Shown here one piece after another: positions 10,850 to 22,898 of a DNA stretch of 64,000 bases. The stretch covers positions 58,993,564 through 59,057,563 of the forward strand of contig CP154955.1 in NCBI GenBank assembly GCA_039621445.1, in the 5' to 3' direction. Origin of the DNA: Euglena gracilis. Its lineage: Eukaryota > Euglenida > Euglenophyceae > Euglenales. How positions within the stretch are numbered: position 1 is the first letter of the stretch; each line of letters opens with the position of its first letter. The notes below the pieces were generated by a model, which saw only the letters and a program-made list of their open reading frames with translations, ran no database searches and was not told the origin of the DNA. The position numbers and the translations under genes are program-made.

Positions 10850-11863
10850 GTAAGGACAGGTAAATGGGGACGGAGTTTAAGGGCTGGCCGTCTCTCCTCG
10901 TTTGGTCAAACCCTGCTGGTGCAATCTCCTCTCCCTGGTTTCCATAAACCTCCACCCCTCAAACTCACCACAACACGCCAGACACCATTCAGTTGCAAAC
11001 TGCCTGGCAACCTGGCAACAAAGTCTGTCGTCCGTGTCCTCTGCAAAGGTTCACCCCTGTGCCTGGTGTCACAAGTAGGGTTGCAAAACTTTGCCAACAA
11101 ACCGGCAGAGTTCGTTTCCAGGGTGGTTTCCATCTCCACCCCCACCCCATCGTCCACAAATGCTTTGCTTTTTCTGCCCACCCTTAACCCGGTCAGGCGG
11201 TTTCCCGCCTGACTTCTCTGACATCACAGCTGGTATGCCCCCCCCCCATACCTTCTACCAATCATCAACGGTTTGTGTTATGGTACGCAGTAATCCGCGC
11301 ACCATTCTTTGTTTTCAGTTGTAGGCGGTAATCCGCGTACAAGTTCATTCTGCGCGGATAACCGCCTAAACATTTGACTCCGTCGTCTGTCACCTCTTGT
11401 TTCGTTTTACGCGGTTATCCGCACACACACTCAATACTCGTTCATTTCTCAAATGCTGTTAATATCATAAACCATGAAGACACAGCCCCATGTCACACCC
11501 ATTCAAAGTCAGTGTTTTTCAACCTATTTCAAACATTTCTAGTACACCCCCAACTCACACAATTCACACACCATCGTAAATCGTTTAAGCGGAATACCGC
11601 GCAAAACCACTTTCATAAAATTTGGCCCAAAGCTGCCACACACCCCTCTCAACCTAAAATTTTGTTCCCTTTTAGGGGGGTTTTAAAACAGCCAAAAAAC
11701 GTCAAAAAAACGCAAAAATCGGTTGCGCAATTCGCGCCGCCTAAGTTTTTTCCCCCCGAAATTGACCCGTTTTTTTTTGCCAAAATATGGCCATTTTTTT
11801 CGTCCATTTCCTATGAATTTTTCATGGAATGTGCTGTGCTGGGAAGTTTTTGTTTGCGTTAAG

Positions 11864-11926
11864 TACCGCCCTGGCTTCGCCACGCTGGACCTGGGCCTCG
11901 GTGCGCCGAGCCTGAGCTTCACGACG
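11864..11926 (+). CDS. Exon-like block in duplication copy 2
   Basis: Exact second copy of 4812-4874 with the same acceptor and GTGAGC donor. If the block is a real exon, the gene carries it twice. Confidence 0.4.
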
Positions 11927-12093
11927 GTGAGCAGTGGGCTGTGGCCTGAGTGCCCGTGGCACCGTGGCACCGTGGCACGAGTGCGGTTGTGCCGAAGTAC
12001 TTAAAGTGGATCGCTTGTTGTATTTGTTCTTTCTTTATTTATTCCTTTTTGTACAGGAAAGGAATCAGGGCTGAAGGAGAGTACAGACTTCAC

Positions 12094-12512
12094 TTACCCC
12101 CCCCCCCCTATGTCCAACGACCCCCCTATGTCCAATGACCACCCCCCCCCCCCCGGTCAGAGGACACCTTTTTGGAGGTTTGACCAAATTTTTGGTCCCG
12201 GCGTGAAGCGCCGGGACGAAAAATTTTACCCAAAAATTGGCCAAAAATTTGGCCAAAGTGCCATTTTTGACACTTTTTGGACAAAAATTTGTCAAAATTG
12301 CCCAAAATTTTCGGCGCAAAGCGCGGGAAGGGAAAATTTGGCATTTTTGGGTGGGACCCGGGTACCCACCAACTTTCTTTTGACCCCATGTCCAACGACC
12401 ACCCCCCCCCGGTCAGAGGACACCTTTTTGGTCACTACCCTATGTCCAACGCCCCCCCCCCCCCGGTCAGAGGACAGAGGTTACCGGTCATTGGACATAG
12501 GGGGGGGGGTAA
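12094..12512. mobile_element. Second copy of the TATGTCCAACGACC element
   Basis: Carried along by the tandem duplication with the same TCAC flanks. It differs from copy 1 by C-run lengths and a patch near 12175-12200. Confidence 0.6.
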
Positions 12513-12719
12513 TCACCCCCCACAACTGTGCACTGTGATTCGCAACTATCTGTGAGGTATGAATAATTGAAGAAGAATTCTCTTGGCTATTTGCTGTTTG
12601 CTTTGTCCTTCGGGTGCAAAGATGGATGGACGGAACGAAAGATCAACTTTATTCCCAAGGCCAAACCAACACCTCTTTGGCTATTTTCTTACACGTGCAT
12701 ACGAAGGAAGTGCCCCGAG

Positions 12720-13084
12720 CAGACAATTGCTTAAGCACTGACCAACCCCCCCCCCCCCCCCCCCGGGGGGGTGGGTGACTGGTTTTTTCAAAGTGACTGA
12801 CTGGTTTTTGGCCCGGACCCCTCCCCCCCCCCGGGGGGGGGGTCGGCCAAGAGTGGGCAAAAGTGGCTTGAGTGACCCCGGCGCCGAAGGCGCCGGAAAA
12901 ATTTTTTGGGCCTAAAATGGCCTAAAGTGACTGGAAAGTGGCCGTTTTTCTGAGTGGCCGACCCCCCCCCCCCGGGGGGGTAGTGACTGGCTGGTTTTTT
13001 GAAAATGAGTGACTGACTGGTTTTTTAAAAAGTGGAGTGCCCCCCCCTCCCCCCCCCCCCCGGGGGTCGGTAAGCAATTGTATG
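12720..13084. mobile_element. Second copy of the GCCCCGAG-flanked hAT-like element
   Basis: Same ends and same target duplication (12712-12719 and 13085-13092), copied by the tandem duplication. Confidence 0.75.
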
Positions 13085-13152
13085 GCCCCGAGCCCCGCCT
13101 AGCGAACTGACCCTGGTGATTTGAATGCAATTTGAATGCAATTTTTGTGTTT

Positions 13153-13550
13153 TACCTCCCCCCCCTTGTCTAAGCACCACCCTTGTCTAAGCACCACCCC
13201 CCCGGTTCTTACCCATCTTTTTCAAGGTCATCGTCACGGGGAGGGTTTGCATTTTTAAGGGAAATTTCTCAAAAATTTCGAAATTTCCTGCCCCTCTGAG
13301 ACCTGATTTGGTGAGGTATTGTTTGATTTCTGCATCCAAATGTGTGTAAGTTCAACAATGGACGTCCAAAATAAGGGGAAATTTTTCCTTTTCGGCGCGC
13401 AGCGCTGGATGTTTTTTTTGAGTCAGAGTTTTCCCCCTTGTCTACGCACCTCCCCCCGGATTCTTTCCAATATTTTGCCAAAAAAACCCCCCCCCCCCCC
13501 CCGGTTCTTACCCATCTTTTCCGGTTCTTAGACAAGGGGGGGGGGAGGTA
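13153..13550. repeat. Second copy of the TTGTCTAAGCACC element
   Basis: Copy 2 counterpart of 6084-6489. It carries more substitutions than most of the duplicated segment (for example near 13430-13480). Confidence 0.5.
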
Positions 13551-13873
13551 CGCTGGGAATTTTTTTTTACAATTCACAATTTTATTTTATATACAAAATA
13601 TTAAATATAATATATATATTATATATCTATATATCATAAATATTGTACATTATATGTAATAAATATAATATATATACTATATATTATTATATAGTCTATT
13701 TCTTTTATTTATGTATTTATTTCCTTGTTTTTTTTTGGGCTTGTTTTCTCCCCTGGTTTCTTGCTTTCATTCTGTTCCTGTTCCCTTTTTCATTCCTTTT
13801 GCCCCCTGCCGGGCCACACCTGCACACTTCCGACCGTCCACACCCCACTGGATGCATCCCTGGCGAACTACAG

Positions 13874-13940
13874 CTTTGCGCGCCTGCGGGGGGACCCGGA
13901 GCTGGAGGCGGAGACGGAGACCGAGGAAGAAAAGCTGTGA
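13874..13940 (+). CDS. Terminal exon with acidic C-terminus (copy 2)
   Basis: Identical duplicate of 6806-6872 including acceptor and TGA stop. The duplication has thus doubled a gene 3' end. Confidence 0.5.
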
Positions 13941-16900
13941 CGGAATAGTACCCCCTCCAACCCGTTGGCGGCTGTTTGTCAGAAGTGGCTGACCGCAGCA
14001 CTGCTTCGTGTTTGTCTCTCATGAGGAGGGGGATGACGAGCCAGCGGTGTGGCCACGGAAAACATCTCATGGGGCGGAGACATTGCAAAGGGTTGTGCAG
14101 CATACTGACCAAGGTGGGGCAGCAGCCTTGACATTGGACGCAATTCTGTTGGTCAGCTCCTTTTTTTTTTGCCGGTGGTGACTCGCTGCGCGATACCCCG
14201 CCTGTGGAAAGTGACCTCAGGGTCGTGGAGAACAGTCACCAGTCACTGGCCGACCCCCTCCCCCGGGTGGGGGGGACGGGTGTGTGACAATGCCAGTCGG
14301 ATTGACTGACTGTTTTTGGTAAAGTGGAAGTGACACCGTTCTCCCGGGGGTGATAATTGTTTCGGGACGTGACGCATTGGTGGGGTAGGACGTGTTTATA
14401 AGGTTGATTACTTTTCGTGTTGTTTTGAATTTATGTTTTAATATTGAAATTTTGAAAAAAATTTTATGAAAATTGTTAGCTTTGAGCTTGATGATGAGGG
14501 ACCAGCCCGGTTTGAAATGCCGCGGCCCTCCCGAGGGGGAGCAGAGCAGCACTTCCAGACGACCTGACCCCCTGAGCCGCCGTTCTGCGGATGGCCCTTT
14601 CTTTGGTGGGAGGGTTGCGTGGCAGCTGTGATGGCAGCTGAGAGGAACCTTTTTGGCTAAGCCCCCCCCCCCCCCCCCCGAGGTCCGCCTTTTTCCACCG
14701 ACTCCACCAATCCATCCCTCTACCAGGCATTATTTTTTTCAGGCGAGAATCCTAAAAAAAAATTAAGATTTTTTTTTTAAGGCGGCGGGGGGGTACAAGT
14801 CCCATTAACAGCACACCCATTGTTATTGGATGTGGGATCAAATGAAAGTCGCACATCTGAAGGCTGTGTAGAGCTTACTGGAAAGATTCACAGAAGCATT
14901 TGGTGTTGAATATTTCTATTCCCATTGATCAACCACGAGGCTGCGAAGCTGCCGAATGCATTACTCTTATTCCCTTCCGAATTGTTTGACCACTGCCGAG
15001 TTTTTTTTTGATTGTTTTGCTTCCTTTTAAAAAATAGGGTCGCATCACTGGGACCAGATAGGGTTTGTTATTTGGAAATACGTGGAAATTTGTAGATGCA
15101 CAGAAATAGGTGATCGTTGACTGAAACTTTCAAATTTGGCTCAACCTTCGGAGCTCATTTTTTTTTACAACACACAATACATTTTTTTTCACAGTTTCTG
15201 ATTTTTGTGCTGTTTGGTAGGTTTGATTTTGGATTCCCAATTCAAACTGACGTGTGACAGGAGGGAAGCGCAGCACCTGATACACCGTACGCACTGTGCG
15301 TCCCCAGTCCTGCCCCTCTTGCGCTTCCTCTTCCTCCCCAAGCCAAATCCCTGACACCTGGCTACTGTTTCGTTTTTCGTTGTATTTTCTTCAGGATTTG
15401 GCCATCTGAGGACTTGTTTCTCATGGACCTGAGAACCTTTGGAATGTTCATAGCCATGTATCCTGGTTCTGGTTGGTTGGGCAGGGTTATCTATCATCTG
15501 GGGAGAAGCATTTGGCTTTGGACGAAAATGGCCGTCCATTTGCAGAATGGTTTTGTGTGCTGTTAGATTGAGCACAAAATTTTGACTTGAAAACAAAATT
15601 CATTGCCATCACATTTTGGGGTTCATTTCAATCAACAAGCTTCAACACTATCCAAGCACAACTGCATATTTTGGCAGTTGAGAGGTCCCCAGAGGGTAGT
15701 TACACCCCCCACCAAGGATGATCTGGCTTTATTTGTTAGCGCATCCCTGCAATGCATCCTCTTTTGGGGGTAGTAAGTCACCGGCTTTATTCGTTGGCCC
15801 ATTCCTGGAAACAGCTTTTTGGGAGGCGTTGTGCTGGGGGGGGGTGTAAGTCACCACACTGTGTGTTCTGTGTGGGTATAAGTCGCCATGTGCCTGACAC
15901 TGTGAGGGGCACCTGTACCTCATGACACTGTGAGGGGGACCTACTCAGGCCTTGCCCAGCCCTGCCTCCAGTGCCTGCCAGTCTGCCCCCGCCTGCAAGC
16001 GGCAGCCTCGCCCTGCCTGGCCGGTTCCCCTGGCCCCCCACTGCGTGCCAGCTCCGGCTCTCTTTCATTTGGAACACGCAGGGGAGGGGACGGGTTGTCC
16101 GGACCCAGTTGTGGGGGGGGGAAACCGTGAGGTCTGGGTCCAGCCGAAAATTCCTGGCATAAAGTTCAGGAGGTTTTCACAGGAGGAGATCTCAAAGCTG
16201 ATGGGGTTTGACGTTTTTTTCCCCATAAAAAACATGGATCCCCCCCCCCCCCGATGGGTCCTGTGCCCATCTGAGTGGGAGGGAGATGCTTGGCCCGAGC
16301 TGCTGTTAAAAAGAAACCCGGGCTTGCCTCTGTCAGGAGCGCTCCGTTCCCCTCCCCTGTCGGTTCTCTCCCTGTACTCCAGCATAGTCCGCCGAACCCC
16401 CCCCCCCGACCCGAAACGCACGCTTTTCACCCTCGTTATTGTACCTCTTAACATGAAAGACTGCTTGGTACTCTTTTCCCAATGGCAGGCAGGTGTGGTT
16501 TTTCTCATTTTGCTGGTTACGCCACCCACATGCCGGTAGCACCTGCTCCGATAAAAAAAATGGTTCAAATCCAGCCAAAAGTAAAAAAGACCAAGAATAG
16601 CTTTGAAATCGCCACAAAGATGGTGAAAATGATCCCCCCCAAAAAGCAAAATGGTATGGGCCTAAGACGCCATACACTTGCTCAAACTGGCCCAAATTAG
16701 CCCAAAATGCCCCAGATTGGCAAAAAAAATCGAAAATTCTCAACATGGGTAATATGAGAGAACAATGGAAAATGGTGGATCATGAATCGAAGATATGGGT
16801 TTGAAAATTTTGCAAAAAAATTGCAGCATCGTCCAGCATCGTCCAGCATCATTAGAGGTGCTTGGAGAGGGGAGCTGCATGGGAAAGCCTGGTGGGGGGT

Positions 16901-17699
16901 CGACCCTCCCCCCCCCACCCACAACCCATTGGGTTCCAGGAATTTCTGTACATCCTGGCTGGGGGGGGGGGAGGTCCGACTGGCAGCCGGGCCAAAACCC
17001 GGTTGGTACCCAAAAACTGCAAATCTAGTTGCGATTTTCAGGTGACCCCCCCAAAAACCTTGGTCTTTTTCGCCCCTTTTTCAAATATTTCAAATTTCGG
17101 CGCTTGGCATGAATTTTTTTGGCCCAGCCCGTCTTTGCCGGCCCAGCTTTATTTTGAACGACCCTGGGGGAAGGTCCACAGCTGGGAGTTGCTGGCTTGA
17201 AAAAAGGTGGCTGGACCCCACCGTCCCCTCTAGCCAGGGGGGGGAAAACCCTGGTTTGTTCATTTGAAGGCTAATTGGGGAAAATTGGTCACGGGGAGAA
17301 AATTGGTCTGAAAGATTTTTAAGTCGAAATTATTTGCTGGCATAGTTTTTCTGAATGCACACACATACTTACATACAGGAAAAACGGCAAACAGTCAAGG
17401 TCTTCCGATTTTGAAAATTGCTTGTAAACTCAAGCAAAACAAACTTGTGCATCCCCCACTGGTCACACTAATGAGCCAGGCAGGACCAGAACCCCTAACA
17501 AATTTTTAGAGTGGAATGTAGCCCAAAGACCATGGCAGTTCTCAAGGTCGGGGCCTAATGGAAACTCACTGACATTTGTCCCTGACACGGTGGACGGTGC
17601 TGGGAAATTTAAATGGCCAGTGTTTGGGAAGTGGAGTGGGCAATACCCGGGAAACTGTCTCCAGCAGGTACGTAGGTAGGAGACAGGCCCTGTAAGGAC

Positions 17700-17913
17700 C
17701 AGGGCGGTCCTTAAGCAGGGGGGGGGGGGATGCGTTTCGCATTTTTTCGCATTTTTGCGCATTTTTTGTAGACACCAGAAATCACCCTTTTCCCCGATGT
17801 CGACCTGTTCTTGCCGAAAAATGCCCAATTTCTTTTCCCATTTTCCGGTGGATTTTGCATTGAGTGTGCTGGGACAGCGGAGTTTTTTTTTTATTTGCTT
17901 AAGCACCGCCCTG
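17700..17913. mobile_element. Second copy of the GTAAGGAC-flanked hAT-like element
   Basis: Same element and the same GTAAGGAC duplication (17692-17699, 17914-17921), copied by the tandem duplication rather than transposed. Confidence 0.85.
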
Positions 17914-17939
17914 GTAAGGACAGGTAAATGGGGACGGAG

Positions 17940-18942
17940 GGTAGAGGATCCCAGGCGGGTTCAGATCAGAGGGTAAAACGTTGACGTTATCCACCCCTGG
18001 TGACGGAAAAAACCCAGAGATGCACAAATTTGACGCAGAAGCCTGAAAAAAAGTTCGAGTTTTTTCCAACCGCCGCTTTTTAACAAGAAAATGTAAAAAA
18101 TCTGAGAAAAGTGTCAGGGGACAGCGGGTGCAGAAGGGTGGGAGACAGGTCCCTTTGAGGACAGGTCAGCGGGTACAGAGAGTGAAGGACAGTTTCCTGG
18201 GAGGGGTGATATGTTCGCAGAATGAAATGATTCTCTGCATGTTTCAAATGGGCAATGAGACGAAAGAAAGTGAGAACACGGATTGGCGTCTTTGCGACGA
18301 TTTTCACTCATTTGTCTTGTCATTGGTCTTTTGTGGTCATTGGGGTGGATGTGGCACTGGATTGGATGCCAGTATTTGGTATTGGATTGGATGCAAGCAT
18401 TGGACTGGGGGGATGCCTCTGGGGGCTTCAAAGGCGATGCTGAGTGACGCTGGGCCAAGGGCATGGTTGACAGGAGGTGCTCGCATATCGTCACTGAAAT
18501 GGATGGTGGAATGGATGCAGGAACTGGAGCGGACACAGGCGGGAGTAGATGCAGGTACTGCAGTGGATGCAGTATTTGTAATGGATGCGGTTGTTGGAGT
18601 GGATGCAAGTACTGGAGTCGGTGCAGGTATTAAAATATTAGAAACGGCACACTGGGTACTTCAAAGGCAATGCTGGACGATTCTGATAAATGGTGGGCCT
18701 TCCCCTTGATTCTTCGAAATACCCCTGGAACAAACTTTTTTGCATTTTTTGAAGTTGGCAAAAGAGAGTTTCAAAATGTTTCCAAAATGAAGGAAGTGAT
18801 GGTTTCCTTGTGCGCCTGGACCCCCAAGTGCACAAAATTGACGGTCATGGTGGAGAGACCCCCCCCCACCCTAAGGGGTCCACTTTTACCGGGCCACTTC
18901 GGTATGGCAGAATCGTCTGCGGTCAGGGTTTGAGCTTGGCAA
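17940..18942. other. Unique DNA right of the tandem duplication
   Basis: No exon with the local codon bias. A loose series of TTGGATTGGATGC words runs from 18350 to 18500, then the 18-bp minisatellite. An open plus frame from 18128 to 18709 follows the repeat and is not a credible gene. Confidence 0.4.
18545..18634. repeat. 18-bp minisatellite
   Basis: Five head-to-tail units of the type GTGGATGCAGGTACTGGA, diverged at several positions, beginning at 18545, 18563, 18581, 18599 and 18617. The unit keeps frame and translates as VDA(G/S)T-like repeats, but the flanks show no exon signals. Confidence 0.75.
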
Positions 18943-19409
18943 CAGGGGTTTTCTTAAGCCGGAGGGGACCCTATCCGTCCAGCCAGCCAGCAGCTCAAAT
19001 CCAGCCAGCAGCCCAAATTCGGGCTGGGACCCCCCCCCCCAGGGGTCGAGTGAAATAAAGTTGGGTCCAGCCCGGCCGAAGGCTGGGCCAGCCGGCCGCA
19101 GGCTCCAGCCAAATGGGCTGCCCAGCTCACCTATCCCTGCATTTTTTCAGTAATTAGGCTGTTCCTCCAGTCCCGATCCAGCCTTGATCTAGCTCCATCC
19201 ATCAAAATGTCGAAAATGGCAAAAATTTTCAGAAAATTTTGTTTTTCATCGACCCAGCCCAGCCCAGCCCCCTCTAGCCCCGGACTCCCCCTCCCCCCCC
19301 CTATACCCCCGGGGGTCCAGCCAGCAGCTCATTTCCAGCCAGCAGCCTTTTTGCCAGCCGGCTGAACCCCCCCCCCCTCCGGGGGGTCCGGTCCTTAAGG
19401 AAACCTCTG
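18943..19409. mobile_element. hAT-like element rich in CCAGCCAGC, older copy
   Basis: Ends CAGGGGTTTTCTTAAGCC and, inverted, CAGAGGTTTCCTTAAGGACC. Flanks are CTTGGCAA (18935-18942) and CTTGGCGT (19410-19417), a 6 of 8 match that fits an aged target duplication. The interior repeats CCAGCCAGCAG and pairs C and G runs. Related starts occur at 42437 and 44043, and a short relative at 51586. Confidence 0.6.
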
Positions 19410-19678
19410 CTTGGCGTATGCCAGAACTTTTGAAAAATTTGGGTCCAGTTTTCGGTCCAGTTTTGGCCTTTTTCAGGGCGAAACTAAAACTGCCTAGTTT
19501 TAGAAAGGAATGTATGCTGAAATATGCACCTCCCTCTCCCTGTTGGGAAAATTATCCTCTGACAGGTTGGCTGGTGACAGACCCTGCATCCTTCGCATCA
19601 CAGATCAGGCAGTGCTGGGGATCCATCAGTGAAATACCACCCCCCTAACCTTTACCTATTCTTTTAATCTATATTAGT

Positions 19679-19967
19679 ATGGCAGCAAGATTCTACTTGG
19701 CCCGCCCCCGGGGGGGGCCAAGTAGAATTTCCAGGGGGGTGGTCAAAAATTTTTTTGCGTTATTGATGGAATAGGGTTAGGTGCGCGAGTTAGGCCCAAG
19801 GTTAGGCCTAACTTATAGACGGGTGTTAGGTGTACAAGTTAGGGTTAGGGTTAGGCCGAATGCGTGCACCTAACCCTACTCCATCATTAATGCAAAATTT
19901 TTTGACCCCCCCCCCCTGGAGATTCTACTTGGCCCCCCCCGGGGGCCAAGTAGAATCTTGCTGCCAT
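19679..19967. mobile_element. 289-bp fold-back element with telomere-like loop
   Basis: Starts ATGGCAGCAAGATTCTACTT and ends with its reverse complement. Each end itself contains a small palindrome around CCCCGGGG. The inverted arms continue inward for about 100 bp (TTTTTTGCN...TGATGGA...TAGGGTTAGGTGC). The loop at 19780-19860 holds TTAGG words including GTTAGGGTTAGGGTTAGG. No clear target duplication. Confidence 0.7.
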
Positions 19968-21730
19968 CAGTATATCTATATTTTAATCCAAATTGTTAAC
20001 TGGATTGTCCGCACATCGTGAATGTCGAAGTCATCATTGGGGGAGTTGACAAAACTAAAAAAAAACGCTTTAATAAAACCCCTCGGTTTCCTTCCAACAT
20101 ATATCAGCAAAAAACTTGGGAAATCGCCAGGGGAAAACACACACACGCTAAAAAACACTTAAATTTTGCCAAAAATCGAAAACGCAAAAAAAATGCGGAA
20201 AACCCCGTTTGCAAGGTGTCTGCCATCAAAAAAAAAATCGCAAAAAAGCAATTTTGACGGGCGTTTGGCTTCCCCCCCGGAGAAGAGGTTCGCAACCCAG
20301 CTGGGAAAAAACTGCTGGCTGGCTGGACCACCCCTCCCTGGCTGATGGTTGGCATTGGTGTGCACCCCAGGCCATTTCGTAACACATGGGGATGGGTTTC
20401 AGTGTCCCTTCATAATGAAGTGTAGTGGGTATCCCACTAGTTTAAAGCCGCCGCAAACCATCATGTTTCCCATCTCCTTTTTTTTGTGTTTCTCGGTCAT
20501 GCTGTGTCTTCCCTTTCTCAAGAAGGGAGGGTGGACCACCAGGAAAACGGCCAGCTTGCACTATCAAGAACATTTTTGTCATAAAATTTTTTTTTGCCCA
20601 CCGGTTTTCAGTCACCGTCTTTTAGTTCTGGGCTTAGGGCACCGCTAAACTGAGTTTCCCGCCTCTGCGGTCCCTTTGAGTAACTTAATGGCCTTGTCGA
20701 CACCCCCCCTTCGTCCACAACGATGTTTTTGATGATCAAAAATCATGATCATAATGAATAATGAATAATAAAATGAATAATAATAAATAATAATAAATAA
20801 TAATAAATAATAATAAATAATAATAAATAATAATAAATAATAATAAATAATAAATAAAATAAATAATAAAATAAAAAAATGACCACCGGGGACCATTTTT
20901 TCTCAACCTCCCTCGGAGGTTGGTGTCAGCCAAATAGTTCCCGGCTTTGATGAGGCTGCAGTTTATGGCGGGCACAAAAAGGCGAAGTGAAGTTGTGATC
21001 TCTGGCTGAAGTGCTCACCCCCTTTCCCTGCTCGCTGGAAAGAAAAGCTTGACATTGGGGGGGAGAAGGCAGGTCCCGGGTTCCCTCCGCCCCCCGGGTC
21101 CGACTGGTCAGACCACTCCTGGCAGGAGGGGGGGGGTCTGGACCCGGTCTGGGATGGGGGGGACACCCCCCACCTGAACCCCGTACACCCTCCTTACATC
21201 GAACCATGATTTCGCGCCGAAAATATTTGACATTTGGACAATTTTTTTGTCTCAAAATGTCCAAGGGGGGGGGGAAATATCGGCCACCCATACCGCGCCA
21301 CTGTTCAGGTGGGGGTTGAACCCCCTTGACCGAAGGGGGGGGGTCCGACCCCACCTGGCTTATATTAACCCCCCCCCCCCTGTCCCCTTCTCCGCCTCCC
21401 TGTGCGTCTTGGGCAGGGCTGCCATCTGGTGCCAGTCATCTGACAGGTCAGCTGGCACCAGGGACCCGACAATTTTCGCAGCACAGGTTGGACAGTGCTT
21501 GGGACCCGTGCCAACCCTCCTAAAGGTCACGCACCCTTCTCTTGCCAACGCGCTGAGGCTGAGCCGAAACTGGGCGACCCAACAGACGTCCACTGACCAA
21601 CCTTCATCAGGGGGGAGTTGGATGTGCATCCGAGAGCTGGTGGCCCCCGCTTGCCCCTGCCTCGCCGTTCTGCAGCCGTTGGGGTTTGGAGGGCCCCCTT
21701 CATGTAGCCAATGTTCCGGCCCTCCTCCAG
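19968..21730. other. Noncoding stretch
   Basis: AT-rich sequence, then an AATAAT repeat, then C/G-run DNA at 21055-21390 containing CCGCGCCACTGT words that recur near 33525. No exon with local codon bias before 21731. Confidence 0.35.
20750..20878. repeat. AATAATAAAT microsatellite
   Basis: About ten near-perfect repeats of a 10-bp unit TAATAATAAA with a few degenerate units on the left. Confidence 0.9.
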
Positions 21731-21783
21731 TGACTCCGATGCCGGACTGGACCCGGGGGGCAGTCTGCTGTTCGACCGGAGGG
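21731..21783 (+). CDS. Possible exon of gene A
   Basis: After a CTCCTCCAG acceptor it reads DSDAGLDPGGSLLFDRR with one base over at each end, then a GTGTGT donor. Codon bias fits. Phase does not match the next candidate at 22332, so its membership in gene A is unproven. Confidence 0.35.
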
Positions 21784-22331
21784 GTGTGTGCCAGTGTCGC
21801 AGTCTTTCACAACATTTTCCGTGGGTCAAAGAACGAACGTTGTGTTGTGTTGTGTTGTGGTGCGTTGCATTGTTTTTGCGTTGCGTTGCGTTGTGTATGG
21901 GTCTGCCAGGTGCGCGAAGACACCAGAAAAATTGAAATCTAAATCTGAATTGAATCTGAATTGAAATCTGAATTAAAAAATTGAAATCATTTGATTTTGG
22001 GGGCCATTTTGGTCTGAGTGGCGATCAAAGTGATCGACGTCCCCCCCCCCCCACAGTCGTTGGGGGTTAATCTTGGGGCACAACCAAAAATCACACATAA
22101 CACAAAAGAATCCCCACAGATCTTGGTTCAGAAGTTTCAAAAAAAATTCCAGTGCTCCGAAGAATTCCATTTTGCGAGGAAAGTCTTCGTTTTTGCATAA
22201 TACCCAAAGCCAAGAACCTGTCGCTTTCTCCACAAGGAAACTGGACGGGATCTGCGGTTGAATATTATTTGGGGTGAGAAGGAAGAAATTTCCTCACATT
22301 TGTTGCTTTGTCAACCGTTGCCGTGGCTCAG

Positions 22332-22397
22332 GGCCGCTGTTGCGAAGATCCACGCCGCCAACGCCTGGGTCCCCCCACTCCGATCGCAGCAGCCCTG
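22332..22397 (+). CDS. Possible exon of gene A
   Basis: Acceptor GGCTCAG, then AAVAKIHAANAWVPPLRSQQ with GC-rich third positions, then GTGTGC opening a GT-rich intron. One leading base, ends in phase 2 (or phase 1 if the donor is two bases further right, which would join the exon at 22756). Confidence 0.4.
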
Positions 22398-22755
22398 GTG
22401 TGCACATGTCCACACGTGTGTATGCCTGTGTGTGTGTGTGTGTTTCTGTGTGTGTGCATGTCTATGTCGAAATCCTTAAAGTGCAAACTCACACCCCAAG
22501 GTTCACCCCCTAGCTTTACCATGACTCGTTGCCCGGGCTAAGCACCCGAGGGGGTACTTTTTACTGGGTGCAAACACGATGTTTTTTTTTTGCGTTTTTC
22601 GATTTTGGCATAATCTTGTTTTTTTTTTTTTTTTTTGTTTTTCTGTGTGTTTTTTTTTTTGTTTTTTGTTTTTTGTGTGTTTTTTTTTGTGTTTTCTGCG
22701 TCGCCTTTTTTGAGGTTCTGTCTGTGTTGCCCCCCCCCCCCTCTCGCCTGCGCAG

Positions 22756-22898
22756 TGTTCCGCCGCAGCTCCCCGCCCCAGGCGGCCCCGGTGGACACGC
22801 ACAGCTGGACGGACCGCGTGCTGGGGCGGCGGCAGAAGATCCTCGACGACCTCTCCCTCCGCACCACCGGCACCCCCTCGCAGCCCCTCTCCGCGGCG
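22756..22898 (+). CDS. Coding exon of gene A
   Basis: Long pyrimidine tract and GCGCAG acceptor. With two leading bases it reads FRRSSPPQAAPVDTHSW, then TDRVLGRRQKILDDLSLRTT, then GTPSQPLSAA, and ends at a GCG/GTGAGG donor in phase 0. Almost every codon ends in G or C. Proline- and serine-rich with a basic-acidic helix in the middle. No family recognised. Joins in frame to the exon at 23673. Confidence 0.65.

Larger units (their letters stand above)
3821..10873. repeat. Tandem duplication, copy 1 (7053 bp)
   Basis: Starts at AGTTTAAGGGCTGG and runs to the identical start at 10874. The two copies are near-identical over the whole length. Differences concentrate in C/G homopolymers, the AT microsatellite and a few short patches (near 4770, 5120-5170, 6170-6200, 6330-6430). 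Both copies carry the same exons and the same mobile elements with the same target duplications, so the duplication is younger than those insertions. Confidence 0.95.
10874..17937. repeat. Tandem duplication, copy 2 (7064 bp)
   Basis: Second direct copy of 3821-10873, offset by 7053 at its start and about 7064 at its end. The outer right border reads GGGGACGGAGGGTAG, the inner junction GGGGACGGAGTTTAAG and the outer left border CCCAAGTTTAAG. The junction therefore shares only AG with both parents. Confidence 0.95.

Noticed and set aside
18128-18709. 193-codon frame with VDA repeats
   Set aside because: It is generated by the 18-bp minisatellite and adjoining TTGGATGC words. Borders lack splice or start signals.
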